In this document: piece after piece, positions 41,680 through 51,239 of the stretch | How positions within the stretch are numbered: the stretch's first letter is position 1 | How the letters are laid out: the number at the start of each line of letters is the position of its first letter | NCBI RefSeq assembly: GCF_010726085.1 | Contig: NZ_AP022560.1 | Location: forward strand, 496,001 to 560,000 | Reading direction: 5' to 3' | DNA from: Mycolicibacterium moriokaense | GTDB lineage: Bacteria > Actinomycetota > Actinomycetes > Mycobacteriales > Mycobacteriaceae | Length of the DNA: 64,000 nt | Notes under the pieces: generated by a model | What the model was told of the DNA's origin: nothing | The model's database searches: none | The model's input: only the letters and a program-made list of their open reading frames with translations | Translations under genes and position numbers: made by a program

Positions 41680-41702
41680 GTAAATTCAGAGGAAATTCCA
41701 CT

Positions 41703-42657
41703 GTGGAAGCTGGCGCACCACCTCAGTTCACGTTGCGGCAACTCGCGTACTTCGTCGCCGCGGCGGAGACGGGTTCGACGACGCAGGCCGCTGCGCAGTT
41801 CGTCATGACTCAGTCGGCCATGTCGGCGGCCCTGTACGACTTGGAACGTGCGGTCGGCACGCAATTGCTCGTCAGATACCGGGGCCGAGGTCTCGAACTG
41901 ACCGCGAGCGGACGGGCGCTTGTCCCCCGGGCACGTGAACTGTTGAGAGCGGCTGACGACCTACAGGGGGCTGGCGGGGGTGCTCGACGACGAACTCACC
42001 GGTCGACTGTCCATCGGATGCTACGACGCCATGAGTCCTTCGCTTCTTCCGCAGCTGCTGGCCGAATTGTCGCGACGCTACCCCGAACTTCACGTCGACC
42101 CGGTTTCCGCGACCCAGGATGAACTCGTTGCGGCACTCACCGACGGACGGGTTGAGCTTGCGCTCCTGTTCGACATCGATCTGCCCGCAAACCTGCACCT
42201 GGACGTCGTGTACCAATCGAACCCGCACGCGCTGCTGCCTGTCGCCCACGCTCTTGCCGCGAAGGCCTCGATCTCGCTGCGCGACCTTGTCGCCGAACCC
42301 CTCATCGTCCTGACAACCCCGCCTGCTCCAAAGATGCTGGAGCGGGTCCTGCAATCAGCCGAACTCTCCCTGACCCCGCGGTACGAACTCGGCAATTTTG
42401 ATCTGATCAGGGCGATGGTCCACCGCGGTTTGGGCTACTCACTGTTCGCCCCACCCGTCGGGCATTCACCTGCGCACTGGAACGATCAGGTGAAAGCAGT
42501 GCCCATACGCGAGAAACTCCGCACCGCACCGGTTGTCGTCGCGCGAGTGGCCGGAGTCCGCCTCACCCGACGGGCGCAGGTCTTTCGCGATCTCTGCCTG
42601 ACCAACCGCGCATCGATCAGTGGGGCGAACTCACCTGAGGACGTTGCCCAGCCTTGA
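41703..42657 (+). pseudogene. LysR-type regulator with a single-base frameshift
   Basis: The frame from GTG 41703 (AGAGGAAA site upstream) encodes a LysR HTH: FTLRQLAYFVAAAETGSTTQ, AAAQFVMTQSAMSAALYDLE. After ADDLQG it shifts. The continuation (DDELTGRLSIGCYDAMSPS to 42657) is the complete LysR effector domain in the other frame. Removing one G from the GGGGG run at 41966-41970 restores LQGLAGVLDDELTG and a ~317-residue protein. It is divergent from the original start of the DUF2236 gene, its likely target. A sequencing error in the G run is a real alternative. Confidence 0.85.
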
Positions 42658-42862
42658 TGGGCATGCCGATCGACGGGCGGCGTGCATTGGTGTCGACAAG
42701 GGCTAGGTGTCGGTGTCAATCTGCGCCGTACCGCGGCAGCTGTCTGGCGTCCCGCCTGTTGATCCATACGATGGAGGTGGGCGAAGGAGTCCGCAAAATA
42801 CTAGCAGCAGGAAATCTTACGCAAAGGATGCGTTAACGTAGCGACATGAAGGCACGCGAAGC

Positions 42863-44143
42863 GTGGGTGCTGGCGCGGCGGTGTCGACCCTCGTGACCGG
42901 GACGCAAAGCCACCCTCGTCGGGACCGCGTCGGCGGCCCGCCTGCCATCGGCGACTCGCCGTCCGCCGGTACCTTGCTGAAGATCGCGGGGGCGATGGGG
43001 CCTATGGCGGCAGCGACGGCTGTGGACCGTGTGCGACGCTGGCCGATGCGGACAAACGCGACCGTCCCCGGCCGCATCGAAAGCCTTACCGCCGCCTTCC
43101 TCAATCGCGTGCTACGGCCTCACTTGGGTGCCGCGCGGGTGGAAGCCCTTTCAGTCGAGCGCCATTCTTCCGGCACATCGGTGCGTGCGCGATTACTGCT
43201 GCACTACAGCGCGGTCGGCGATCCCAGCAGGTTGCCCAAGACGATCTTCGTCAAGAGCGCGCCGACACTGGTCACTCGGATCAGCAACGGCCTCAGTGGC
43301 ACCGCACCGGCCGAGGCCGGCTTCTACAACGAACTGCGACCGCTGCTCGAACTGGAAGCGCCGCACGGGTATTACAGTGCCACGCAGCGCTATTCGTACC
43401 GCGCCATTCATCTGCTCGAAGATCTGGTGGGCACTAGGGCGGCCACCTTCTGCACACCGACCACCGCGATCACGCGCCAGCAGGCCGACGACATCGTCAT
43501 GCAACTCGCCCAGCTGCATGCGAAGAGTGCAAAGCTCATCGAGAACCGGCACCCGCCCTGGCTGCGTACGTACCCACAGTGGTGGCAGGCCACCGGCGCC
43601 ATCTCAATGATCCGCCGCTACCACCTACGTGGTCAGCGTCGCGCAGACGAAATGGGTTTGACGCCGGCTCGGCTGGTCGGGCGGGGTGAACAACTCTGGC
43701 GTAGCTTCGAGGCTTCGGTCGATGCACACGACAGACTGCCGCGAACACTCATCCACGGCGACACCCATCTCGGCAATTGGTACATCACCGGCAAGGGGCG
43801 GATGGGACTCTGTGACTGGCAATGCATTTCGGCGGGACACTGGTCGCGGGATCTGTCCTACGCGCTGTCATCAGCACTGAGCATCGAGCAGCGGCGTGAG
43901 TGGGAGGATGCGCTGATCGCCACCTACCTCGATCGGCTTGCCGATGCGGGCGGCCAGGCTCCGCCGCGGGCACAGGCGCGAGAGATGTATCGGCAACAGC
44001 TACCCGGCGCGTTGGCGATGTGGACCACCACGCTGTACCCCCCGAAGTTCCTGCCGGAAATGCAGCCCGAGGAGACCGCGGCCGAAATGCTGCGCCGCAT
44101 CCTTACCGCCATCGACGACCACGACGTGCTGCGCGGGCGGTAA
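42863..44143 (+). CDS. Aminoglycoside-phosphotransferase-like kinase family protein
   Basis: A protein of up to 426 residues with the APH/choline-kinase catalytic signature LIHGDTHLGNWYI (Brenner motif HxDxxxxN) and the Mg-binding LCDWQCIS. It belongs to the phosphotransferase family common near P450 and acyl-CoA genes in mycobacteria, where substrates are lipids or xenobiotics rather than antibiotics. The N-terminus is uncertain: GTG 42863 is the longest, but ATG 42995 (MGPMAAATAVDRVRRW) is a reasonable alternative. It ends 120 bases before a P450 gene. Confidence 0.85.
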   Translation: MGAGAAVSTLVTGTQSHPRRDRVGGPPAIGDSPSAGTLLKIAGAMGPMAAATAVDRVRRWPMRTNATVPGRIESLTAAFLNRVLRPHLGAARVEALSVERHSSGTSVRARLLLHYSAVGDPSRLPKTIFVKSAPTLVTRISNGLSGTAPAEAGFYNELRPLLELEAPHGYYSATQRYSYRAIHLLEDLVGTRAATFCTPTTAITRQQADDIVMQLAQLHAKSAKLIENRHPPWLRTYPQWWQATGAISMIRRYHLRGQRRADEMGLTPARLVGRGEQLWRSFEASVDAHDRLPRTLIHGDTHLGNWYITGKGRMGLCDWQCISAGHWSRDLSYALSSALSIEQRREWEDALIATYLDRLADAGGQAPPRAQAREMYRQQLPGALAMWTTTLYPPKFLPEMQPEETAAEMLRRILTAIDDHDVLRGR

Positions 44144-44263
44144 GCCAGGTTCAGGGTTGGGATACGTAAACTGGCATATCAACTATTGAACTAGTGCAGT
44201 TCGCGTAATAGCATCGAGCACGTCCGGTGCGTTTCAGAGTAGATCCACCAGGCGGGTAAGAAC

Positions 44264-45673
44264 TTGGCCATCGCAGAACATGGGGAGCGGGACAGCGCGT
44301 CGACCGCGAACCACACACCGCGGACTGCAGGCCGGAGGGCCCCGGGTCCGGGGATTGCACGGCTCGCGCTGCTGGCCGCTCGTGCACGGGACCCATTCCA
44401 ACTGCTCACCGCTTGTGTTGCACGGTACGGCGACGTCTACACATTGCCGCTCGGTGTCGGCGGGACGACCGTCGTCAACGATCCGAAGTTCGTCGGCAGC
44501 TGGTTGCTCGACTACAGCCGGTACCACAAGGGGGTTATGTCGCGGGCGTTGGTGCCGGCGCTGGGCGAGAGCATCCCGGTGGCCGACGGCGAGCCGTGGC
44601 GGCGTAACCGCAAGGCACTCAACCCGGCCTTCTCCCGCCGAAACCTCAATGGAATTACCCAGATTCTTCGCGATTCGGTCGAGGACGCCCTGTCGCGCTG
44701 GGAGTCGATCGCCGACAGCGGCGACGAGGTCGATGTCTATCGCGAGCTTTCGATTCTGACGATGATGGTCGTGCAGCGGTCCATGTTCTCATCGTCGGTT
44801 TCCGACGAGGGAATACCTGCATTGGTCGACAACTTCCGGGTGCAGACCAATTACATGGGCGGTCTGATGCTCATGTTCTGGGCACCATCGTGGCTTCCGG
44901 TTCCGCACGCGCACACAGGAAAGCAAGCGGTGAAGGCGATTCGGCACCGCATCGAGGAAGCCATCGCCAATCGGCGGGCCAACCCCACCGACGCCCCGGA
45001 CGTGCTGAACGCCCTCCTCAACATCGGTGTCGACGACGGTGAGCCCCTCGAGCACGAAAACCTCGTCGATCAGCTGATGGGCCTGTGGTTCGGCGGATTC
45101 GATACGACGGCCTCCGCACTCGCGTGGACGGTGGCGATGCTCGCTCAGAACCCGGAGGCGATGGAGGCCTTGCGCGCCGAGGCCGACGCCTACACCGGAA
45201 ACTACGACTCGTTCAATGACCTCACCCAAATGCAATACGCTAGGGCCGCTTTCGATGAAGCGCAGCGCATCCAGGGTTCACTGCTGCTGACGCGGCAGGC
45301 GCTGGAGGAGGACGAGGTGGCCGGGTATCGCATACCGGCGGGCAGTCAGGTCGGCGTCAGCGCATACACCATCAACCGGCACCCCGCATTCTGGGACCAC
45401 CCCGAGCGGTACGACCCGATGCGTTGGCTTGACGAGCGCAAGGACACTCAGCACCGATTCCAATGGGTGCAGTTCGGTGGCGGGCCGAGACACTGCATCG
45501 GAGTCGGATTGGCCTATCTCGAGGCGCAATTCGTGCTGACGAAGATCGCTCAGCGATTCAACATCCAGCCGCGACCCGGTTGGACGCCTCGCCATCAGTT
45601 TCATCTCAGCGTCGGACTCAAGGGTGGCCTCCCCGGCCGAATCCTGCATCGCCGCAGGGGAGGCGCGGTGTGA
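44264..45673 (+). CDS. Cytochrome P450 (CYP4/CYP102-like class)
   Basis: A 469-residue P450 starting at TTG 44264 (no better start in frame). It has helix C EPWRRNRKALNPAFS, I-helix WFGGFDTTASALAW, ExxR in DEAQRIQG and heme loop FGGGPRHCIGVGLA. Length and motif spacing place it with the longer, fatty-acid-hydroxylase-like P450s rather than the ~400-residue types elsewhere in the window. The stop overlaps the GTG of a ferredoxin gene, its presumed electron donor. A reductase is not adjacent. Confidence 0.93.
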   Translation: MAIAEHGERDSASTANHTPRTAGRRAPGPGIARLALLAARARDPFQLLTACVARYGDVYTLPLGVGGTTVVNDPKFVGSWLLDYSRYHKGVMSRALVPALGESIPVADGEPWRRNRKALNPAFSRRNLNGITQILRDSVEDALSRWESIADSGDEVDVYRELSILTMMVVQRSMFSSSVSDEGIPALVDNFRVQTNYMGGLMLMFWAPSWLPVPHAHTGKQAVKAIRHRIEEAIANRRANPTDAPDVLNALLNIGVDDGEPLEHENLVDQLMGLWFGGFDTTASALAWTVAMLAQNPEAMEALRAEADAYTGNYDSFNDLTQMQYARAAFDEAQRIQGSLLLTRQALEEDEVAGYRIPAGSQVGVSAYTINRHPAFWDHPERYDPMRWLDERKDTQHRFQWVQFGGGPRHCIGVGLAYLEAQFVLTKIAQRFNIQPRPGWTPRHQFHLSVGLKGGLPGRILHRRRGGAV

Positions 45674-45858
45674 AGCGCATCGCGATCGACGGAGACCTCT
45701 GCCAGGGATCGAGTCAGTGCGCTGGAATCGCCCCGGCCGCCGTCGATTTCGACGATGACGGAATCGCATTCGCGACCGATACCTTGCTGGCCGACGACGT
45801 GGCCAGGCAAGTGGAGTCCTCATGTCCGAGCATGGCGATCACCGCCACGGACGCCTAG
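45670..45858 (+). CDS. [3Fe-4S]-type ferredoxin
   Basis: A 62-residue ferredoxin from GTG 45670, overlapping the P450 stop. It begins KRIAIDGDLCQGSSQCAGIAP (C-x5-C) and ends SSCPSMAIT, i.e. three cluster Cys, with a non-Cys residue in place of the fourth. This is the standard mycobacterial P450 redox partner. It should receive electrons from a separate ferredoxin reductase and reduce the upstream P450. Confidence 0.92.
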   Translation: MKRIAIDGDLCQGSSQCAGIAPAAVDFDDDGIAFATDTLLADDVARQVESSCPSMAITATDA

Positions 45859-45886
45859 CCCAAGTAGGAACAACCAAGGAGTGGCA

Positions 45887-47620
45887 GTGACCGGTAATGG
45901 CAACGACTACGACGTGATCATCAAGGGCGGCACTCTAATTGACGGCACATGCACTCCACGCAAGGTCGTCGATATCGGAATTCGGGATGGCAAGGTCGCC
46001 AAGGTGGGCGGTCTCGCCGGTGCCACGGCTACCCGCATCGTCGACGCGACCGGCCGCATCGTCGCCCCCGGCGTGATCGATGTGCACACCCACTATGACG
46101 GCGCGATCTTCTGGGACCCCTACTGCACGCCGTCGGGCTACCACGGGATGACGACCGCGGTCGTCTCGAACTGCGGGTTCGGGTTTGCTCCCTGCAAGCA
46201 GGACCACGCGGTGCAGGAGCGCTACATGGGCATGATGGAGACCACCGAACAGATTCCGACCGCCGCGCTGCGTGAGGCCCTGCCGTTCAACTGGGAGTCG
46301 TTCCCAGAGTGGCTCGATGTCGTCAACGGGTTGGGCAAGGGCGTCAACGTCGCGAGTTACATCCCGCTGAACTCGTTGATGATCTACGTCATGGGATCGC
46401 CGGAAGACGCTCGCGATCGCCAGCCCACCGATGCGGAGCTCGCGGAGATGAAGAGGCTGCTGCGGGAAGCATTGGAGGCCGGTGCAATTGGATTCGCGTT
46501 CTCCAAACTCAACGAGTTCAACTCGCATAAGGACCACGGGCTTCCGATGCCCACTGACGCTGCCGATGAGTCGACGGCCTACGCGCTGGCCGAGGTGCTG
46601 CGCGACATGGACTACGGCATTATCCAGGCTTTGGTCGACCTACCCATGGCCATCGACAACAACCACATCGCAGAGCAGCTCGCACGCATCTCCGGCCGAC
46701 CGGTCATCCAGAACATCATCGTGCCGTTCGACCACATTCCAGGAGAGATCGATCGGGTGCTGAATTGGCTCGATCACTGCGAAGAGCAAGGACTCGACGT
46801 CTACTCGCAAGCGCTGGCGTTCCGCGCGTGGAATGAGAGCCGGCTGCTCGACTGGAACACCTGGGACGTGGTGCCCGAGTTCGCCGCATTCAGCGAACTC
46901 GAAGACGATATCGAGGCCCGCGTCCAAAAGGCGGCCGATCCCGCCTGGCGCGCAGCAATCAAAGCGAAGTATTCGATCGACCTCATGACTTCTGCGGGTG
47001 GTCCGCTGGAGTTGCTCAAGCTGATCTCGCTACCGGACATGAACGATCCGCGCATCGGCAAGACGTTCTCCGAGATCGCCGAGGAGGCCGGAGTCCACGT
47101 GGTCGATGCGTTCTTCGACATCGCGGTCGAGTCGCGTTGCGAGATGGAATTCCGGACTGTGCAGGCGATGAGTCAGGACCCTGCGCTGTTCGAGAAGATG
47201 TACAGGCATCCGCGCGTCATCGCGGGCACGTCAGACGGCGGCGCGCACATCCGCTTCTTCTGCGGCGGCCACTTCTCGACCGATCTCTTGCAGTGGCTGG
47301 CGCTGCAGGAGAAACGGTTCACCCTCGAAGAACTGCATCACAAGTTCAGCATGCTGCCGGCGCGCATTCTCAACCTGACCGATCGGGGCGCGCTACTGCC
47401 CGGGTTCGCAGCGGACCTGATGATCTATGACCCGAATGAACTCGGCTACTCCCAGCAGTACGAAGTCCTAGAGGATCTGCCGGGAGGCGAGTTCCGCCGA
47501 GTGGTCAGGGCTTTCGGAATCGACCTGGTCATGGTGAACGGTGAGGTCACCTTCGAAAGCGGCATGAAGTCCACCGGCGCGACCCCCGGCCGCGTGCTCG
47601 TCTCGGCACCAGCGAGCTGA
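45887..47620 (+). CDS. Amidohydrolase, N-acyl-D-amino-acid deacylase family
   Basis: A 577-residue amidohydrolase. It has the N-terminal beta-sandwich strand YDVIIKGGTLIDGT, the metal site PGVIDVHTHYDGAIFWDP (HxH), and a long central region with VVSNCGFGFAPCK. The late metal Asp is in IAGTSDGGAHIRFFCGGHF and the C-terminus is typical (FAADLMIYDPNELG). Members hydrolyse N-acyl-D-amino acids or related amides; the actinobacterial P450-linked group is uncharacterised. The GTG at 45887 is chosen because AAGGAG lies at proper distance. It is cotranscribed with the P450 and ferredoxin. Confidence 0.88.
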   Translation: MTGNGNDYDVIIKGGTLIDGTCTPRKVVDIGIRDGKVAKVGGLAGATATRIVDATGRIVAPGVIDVHTHYDGAIFWDPYCTPSGYHGMTTAVVSNCGFGFAPCKQDHAVQERYMGMMETTEQIPTAALREALPFNWESFPEWLDVVNGLGKGVNVASYIPLNSLMIYVMGSPEDARDRQPTDAELAEMKRLLREALEAGAIGFAFSKLNEFNSHKDHGLPMPTDAADESTAYALAEVLRDMDYGIIQALVDLPMAIDNNHIAEQLARISGRPVIQNIIVPFDHIPGEIDRVLNWLDHCEEQGLDVYSQALAFRAWNESRLLDWNTWDVVPEFAAFSELEDDIEARVQKAADPAWRAAIKAKYSIDLMTSAGGPLELLKLISLPDMNDPRIGKTFSEIAEEAGVHVVDAFFDIAVESRCEMEFRTVQAMSQDPALFEKMYRHPRVIAGTSDGGAHIRFFCGGHFSTDLLQWLALQEKRFTLEELHHKFSMLPARILNLTDRGALLPGFAADLMIYDPNELGYSQQYEVLEDLPGGEFRRVVRAFGIDLVMVNGEVTFESGMKSTGATPGRVLVSAPAS

Positions 47621-47744
47621 CGGCGCATCGGCACTTAGCTGGCGTCACTGTGGCGGAGGCCCCCACCCCCGCGATCAGAGTTCCAACTGCCCCCGCTCGA
47701 CGGAGACCGCCAACTCCAGAGGACAGGGCCCAATTGATACGAAT

Positions 47745-47762
47745 CCTGGGACAAATCCCAGG
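47745..47762 (+). terminator. Hairpin downstream of the amidohydrolase
   Basis: CCTGGGA (47745-47751) and TCCCAGG (47756-47762) form a perfect 7-bp stem with loop CAAA, in the 243-base gap before the next gene. A terminator is likely; it is 124 bases after the amidohydrolase stop. Confidence 0.55.
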
Positions 47763-47863
47763 TCGCCTCTCGGCGGCGACGAATTTATTGACGTCCGATT
47801 AGACATCGTCGGCGCCACTTCATAACCTGTCCGGGACATCCGTAGCGGACCACGGTTTGGTCC

Positions 47864-49027
47864 ATGCAACGAAGGATCGTGACAATCCGAATGGGTCGGG
47901 CGCGCCAATCGCTTCGCCAAGCGGCGGGGGGATTTGCGGCGGGGATCCTCGTGCTGGTGGTGTCGATCGCGGGCGTCGTCCACGCGGACCCGGCGGCCGA
48001 TGCGCTGGCCAAGCTCGATGAGTTGTCCCGTCAGGCGATCGAGACTCGCGAAGCCGTCACCGCCGCCCAACGCGATGCCGAAGACAAACTCGCTGCTCAG
48101 ACCGCCGCCGAAGACCGCCATCGCGCCGACATGGCCGCCCTCGACGCCGCCAATGCCCAGCTCGCATCCCGTCAAGCCGCCGCCGACAAGGTCGCGGTGA
48201 TGACATATATGAGCGGACGCACCGGCCAGTTCGCGGCGGTGCTGACCGCGAGCTCGCCGCAACATCTGATCGACCAGCTGTCTCTGCAGCGGGTGATCAC
48301 CGCCCAGGCGGCCGAGCAGATGAAGGCCTTCCAGGCAGCGCGTGAGCGTGCGGCGGCCGCCGCGAAGGCCTCAGAGGCATCAGCCGCCGAGGCTAGGGTC
48401 GCGGCCGAGAAATCCGCCGCGGTGGGTGCAGAGCTTCAGGCGAAGTGGAAAGAACTGCTACGCCAGATCTCCGCTGCGGAGGCGCAGTACGCAGCGTTGA
48501 CGCCGGCCCAGCAGGCGGTGGTCGATAACGCCGCCGCAGTGCCGCCACCGCCGCCACCGCCGGCGGCGGTGCCCCCTCCGGCGGATCCGATGCTCAACGC
48601 GATGCCTGCCCCACCGCCACCCGAGGCCGCACCTCCCCCTGTGGCTGCACTGATGGATATCCCCGATATCCCGGAGGCGTTGCCTGTCGGCGTCGCGCCG
48701 GAGGCGGGGCTTCAGCCCAACACCGTCCTCGCTGCGCGCGCCGTCAGCCAGCGGTTCCCCCAGATCGCTGAGATCGGCGGTGTCCGGCCCGACTCGAAGC
48801 CGTGGCACCCGAGCGGTCTGGCGATCGACATCATGATTCCGAACGCCGAAAGCCCCGAGGGCATCGCGCTGGGGAACCAGATCATGGAGTTCGCGCTGGC
48901 CAATGCCGGTCGGTTCGGGCTACAGGATGTGATCTGGCGCGGCACGTACTACACGCCGAGCGGTCCGGCCGGATCCGGTTACGGCCACTACGACCACGTG
49001 CACATCACCACCACACCCCGGCGCTGA
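47864..49027 (+). CDS. Secreted coiled-coil protein with M15-like peptidase domain
   Basis: A 387-residue exported protein: basic N-terminus, hydrophobic FAAGILVLVVSIAGVVHA (signal peptide), a ~170-residue Ala/Gln/Lys-rich coiled coil resembling the N-terminal part of RipA/NlpC-type hydrolases, then a Pro-rich linker. The C-terminal domain contains DSKPWHPSGLAIDIMIP and GYGHYDHVHITT, with His-Asp and His residues arranged as in M15/VanX-like zinc peptidases. This is the ARB-07466-type domain. It probably acts in or on the cell wall. A hairpin abuts the ATG at 47864, so a downstream GTG/ATG (47879, 47891) may be the true start. Confidence 0.85.
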   Translation: MQRRIVTIRMGRARQSLRQAAGGFAAGILVLVVSIAGVVHADPAADALAKLDELSRQAIETREAVTAAQRDAEDKLAAQTAAEDRHRADMAALDAANAQLASRQAAADKVAVMTYMSGRTGQFAAVLTASSPQHLIDQLSLQRVITAQAAEQMKAFQAARERAAAAAKASEASAAEARVAAEKSAAVGAELQAKWKELLRQISAAEAQYAALTPAQQAVVDNAAAVPPPPPPPAAVPPPADPMLNAMPAPPPPEAAPPPVAALMDIPDIPEALPVGVAPEAGLQPNTVLAARAVSQRFPQIAEIGGVRPDSKPWHPSGLAIDIMIPNAESPEGIALGNQIMEFALANAGRFGLQDVIWRGTYYTPSGPAGSGYGHYDHVHITTTPRR

Positions 49028-49150
49028 CGGGCGAATTCGAAAAATACCTCGCCGATCGGGCGAACTCCGTACTTTGCAGTCATACCACCACTGGTGACCG
49101 CGGAGAACGGAACTTGTGATGACAGCGGCACGTCTCATCGCCGAACGAAG

Positions 49151-50443
49151 ATGCGGCGCGAAAGGATGAACCAACCCCAGGGTGAGCGCAGCACTTTCGC
49201 GGCGCGGAGAATCATCGGCCTCCTCGTTCTGATCGCACCGCTCGACCAGGTTGCCTTCGATCTTTACACCCCTGCACTGCCCGAAATCGGTGAGCAGTTC
49301 GCGGCTTCGAATGTCGTGGTGCAGAACACCGTCACCGCCTACATGCTGGGGATGACGCTTATCGTGTTGCCCGCCGGACTGATCGCCGACGCGATTGGCC
49401 GCAAGCGCGTGCTGGTGACCGGACTGGCAGTGATGACGCTGACGAGCATCGGCTGCGCGCTGACTGTCAGCCTGGAGATGATGATCGGGCTGCGGTTCGT
49501 GCAGGGCCTCGGCGCCGGAACGTGCATGGTGCTGGCGGCCGCCATGGCGGCGGACTGCTTCCGCGGTGCCAAGCTGGTCTCGGTCCTGGGGCTGCTCGGG
49601 GCGGCGTGGGGCGCAGCTCCCATACTCGCGCCCGCGATTGGCGGATTCATCACCGACTTCGCGTCGTGGCGAACGGTGTTCGTCGTGCTCGCGGGCTTCC
49701 TCGCGATCGTTGGGACGCTCGTCGCCGTGGCCTTGCCGGAAACCCTAGAGCACGGTCGCCGATCGCCGATCGACCTGCGCGCAGCCGCCGGCGTTGTGGG
49801 GCAAGCGATGCGGAACCGGTCTTTCGTGACCTTCGCGACGATGTTCGGTGTAGTCACGTCGGCTCAGGCCATGTTCGCCGTCGTCGGACCGTTCCTCTAC
49901 GTGATCGGCCTCGGATTCACCTCTAGCACTTACGGTTTGATAGCCCTCGGGGTGGGCACGGCGAACTTCCTCGGCGCGGCGGCGTGTGGAGCGTTGGCCC
50001 AACGGACCACCACGGCACGGTTGGCCATCGCGGGGTCCGTGATTCTCGCAGTGGGCGGCGCGATCATGCTGGTGTCCGCAGAACTCGTCGGTCTTTCCGC
50101 AGTGGCGATTGCCGGCGGCGCGGTGATCGCGGCACTGGCCATCGGAGTGCTCGACCCGCTGAGCAAGGGGCTGGCGATGGGGGTGTTCACCCGCAACCTC
50201 GGCCTCGTCTCGGGAATGGTCAGCGCTTTCTGTTACGTATGGATCACTCTCTCGGCGGCCCTGATGGCCTGGCTGCCTGAGCGCTCACAGGCACCGCTCG
50301 GCTGGTTCTACGTCGGCGCCGCGGCCGGAATGGTGGTGTTACTGATGACGTCTTTCGGTCGGTTCCGTCCGGCCGGAGGGCCTGACTTACAGGATCGGGA
50401 CCAAATGGTCGAAGAAGAGGCGGGCGACGAGTTCGCCTCGTGA
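49151..50443 (+). CDS. MFS exporter, Bcr/CflA-like
   Basis: About 430 residues with 12 hydrophobic segments. The first is RIIGLLVLIAPLDQVAFDLY, followed by the family feature TPALPEIGEQF and loop 2-3 motif GLIADAIGRKRVLV (motif A). LRFVQGLGAGTCMVLAAAMA (motif C region) and SWRTVFVVLAGFLAIVG follow. The Bcr/CflA family exports drugs and metabolites by proton antiport. The start is uncertain: ATG 49151 or ATG 49166, neither with a strong ribosome site. The C-terminal tail is acidic (DQMVEEEAGDEFAS). Confidence 0.87.
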   Translation: MRRERMNQPQGERSTFAARRIIGLLVLIAPLDQVAFDLYTPALPEIGEQFAASNVVVQNTVTAYMLGMTLIVLPAGLIADAIGRKRVLVTGLAVMTLTSIGCALTVSLEMMIGLRFVQGLGAGTCMVLAAAMAADCFRGAKLVSVLGLLGAAWGAAPILAPAIGGFITDFASWRTVFVVLAGFLAIVGTLVAVALPETLEHGRRSPIDLRAAAGVVGQAMRNRSFVTFATMFGVVTSAQAMFAVVGPFLYVIGLGFTSSTYGLIALGVGTANFLGAAACGALAQRTTTARLAIAGSVILAVGGAIMLVSAELVGLSAVAIAGGAVIAALAIGVLDPLSKGLAMGVFTRNLGLVSGMVSAFCYVWITLSAALMAWLPERSQAPLGWFYVGAAAGMVVLLMTSFGRFRPAGGPDLQDRDQMVEEEAGDEFAS

Positions 50444-50514
50444 GCTCGCACCGTTTTGTCGAGTATCGATTTCTGGTCGGCCCCGACTCGATGGCGGCCG
50501 ACCTCAAATAGGGC

Positions 50515-51183
50515 TCAGGCCGTACGGGCGCTCCACTCCGACGTCCGTTTGGGCTCAGCCCCGGCCAGTGCCTTGATGGTCTTGTCCACGTCGAAATCCT
50601 TGCCGTAGACCGGTGTTCCGGGCTGCTGGCGCCAGGACTCCGAAATCGGACCGGCATCGACCGGGTCGAATCCGAGTTCGTCCACGATGCCGTGGACCAG
50701 TTCCCGACCGGGGCCGTCCTCGCCGGCCACCGGGAGCGCGATGCGGTTCGGTGTGCCGCTCGGCACTCCCTTCTCGAGCAGATGCTTCCACCAGATCCCG
50801 TTGAACACCTTGTACACTGGGGCGCCGATTTGCTCTGCAACCCAGGCACTTTCGACCTGACCATCCTCGATCCCGGCGATCTCTCCGTCACGCTGCTGCG
50901 GGTAGTAGTTGTTGGTCTCGATCACCGGGGCGCCCGGCTTACGGGCGTCGACGATGCCGTCGGCCAGGTCCGGAACGTTCTTCTGCGGAATGCTCACGAC
51001 GACGAGGTCGGCATCGGCCGCGGCGTCTTTGGCCCATACTGCTGTCGCGCCGGTTTCGCGTGTCAGCTCCGCGAGCGTTTCAGGAGAGCGCGAGTTCGAC
51101 ACGGCCACCTCGTGTCCGAGTGCCGTCAGCCGACGCGTGAGCGTGCCGCCGATCTGCCCCGCTCCGATGATTCCGATCTTCAT
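50515..51183 (-). CDS. NADPH-dependent F420 reductase-like protein
   Basis: A 222-residue Rossmann protein opening MKIGIIGAGQIGGTLTRRL with the NADP-type SNSRSPETLAEL loop, then ADLVVVSIPQKNVPDL and TNNYYPQQRDGEI. It resembles the NPD/F420 oxidoreductase and archaeal FNO group (F420_oxidored domain), which transfers hydride between NADP and F420; other NAD(P)-binding roles are possible. It lies downstream of the diiron monooxygenase genes where a reductase would be expected, but it is not a flavin/2Fe-2S reductase. Confidence 0.82.
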   Translation of the reverse strand: MKIGIIGAGQIGGTLTRRLTALGHEVAVSNSRSPETLAELTRETGATAVWAKDAAADADLVVVSIPQKNVPDLADGIVDARKPGAPVIETNNYYPQQRDGEIAGIEDGQVESAWVAEQIGAPVYKVFNGIWWKHLLEKGVPSGTPNRIALPVAGEDGPGRELVHGIVDELGFDPVDAGPISESWRQQPGTPVYGKDFDVDKTIKALAGAEPKRTSEWSARTA

Positions 51184-51239
51184 TCAATGCCTCCGTACGC
51201 CGCAGCTCTCTGCGGGCGGCAACGTCGGGCATGCAGATG

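Noticed and set aside
42658..42862. Possible small gene between LysR remnant and phosphotransferase
   Set aside because: Only short shadow frames; nothing supportable beyond an uncertain 5' end of the phosphotransferase gene.
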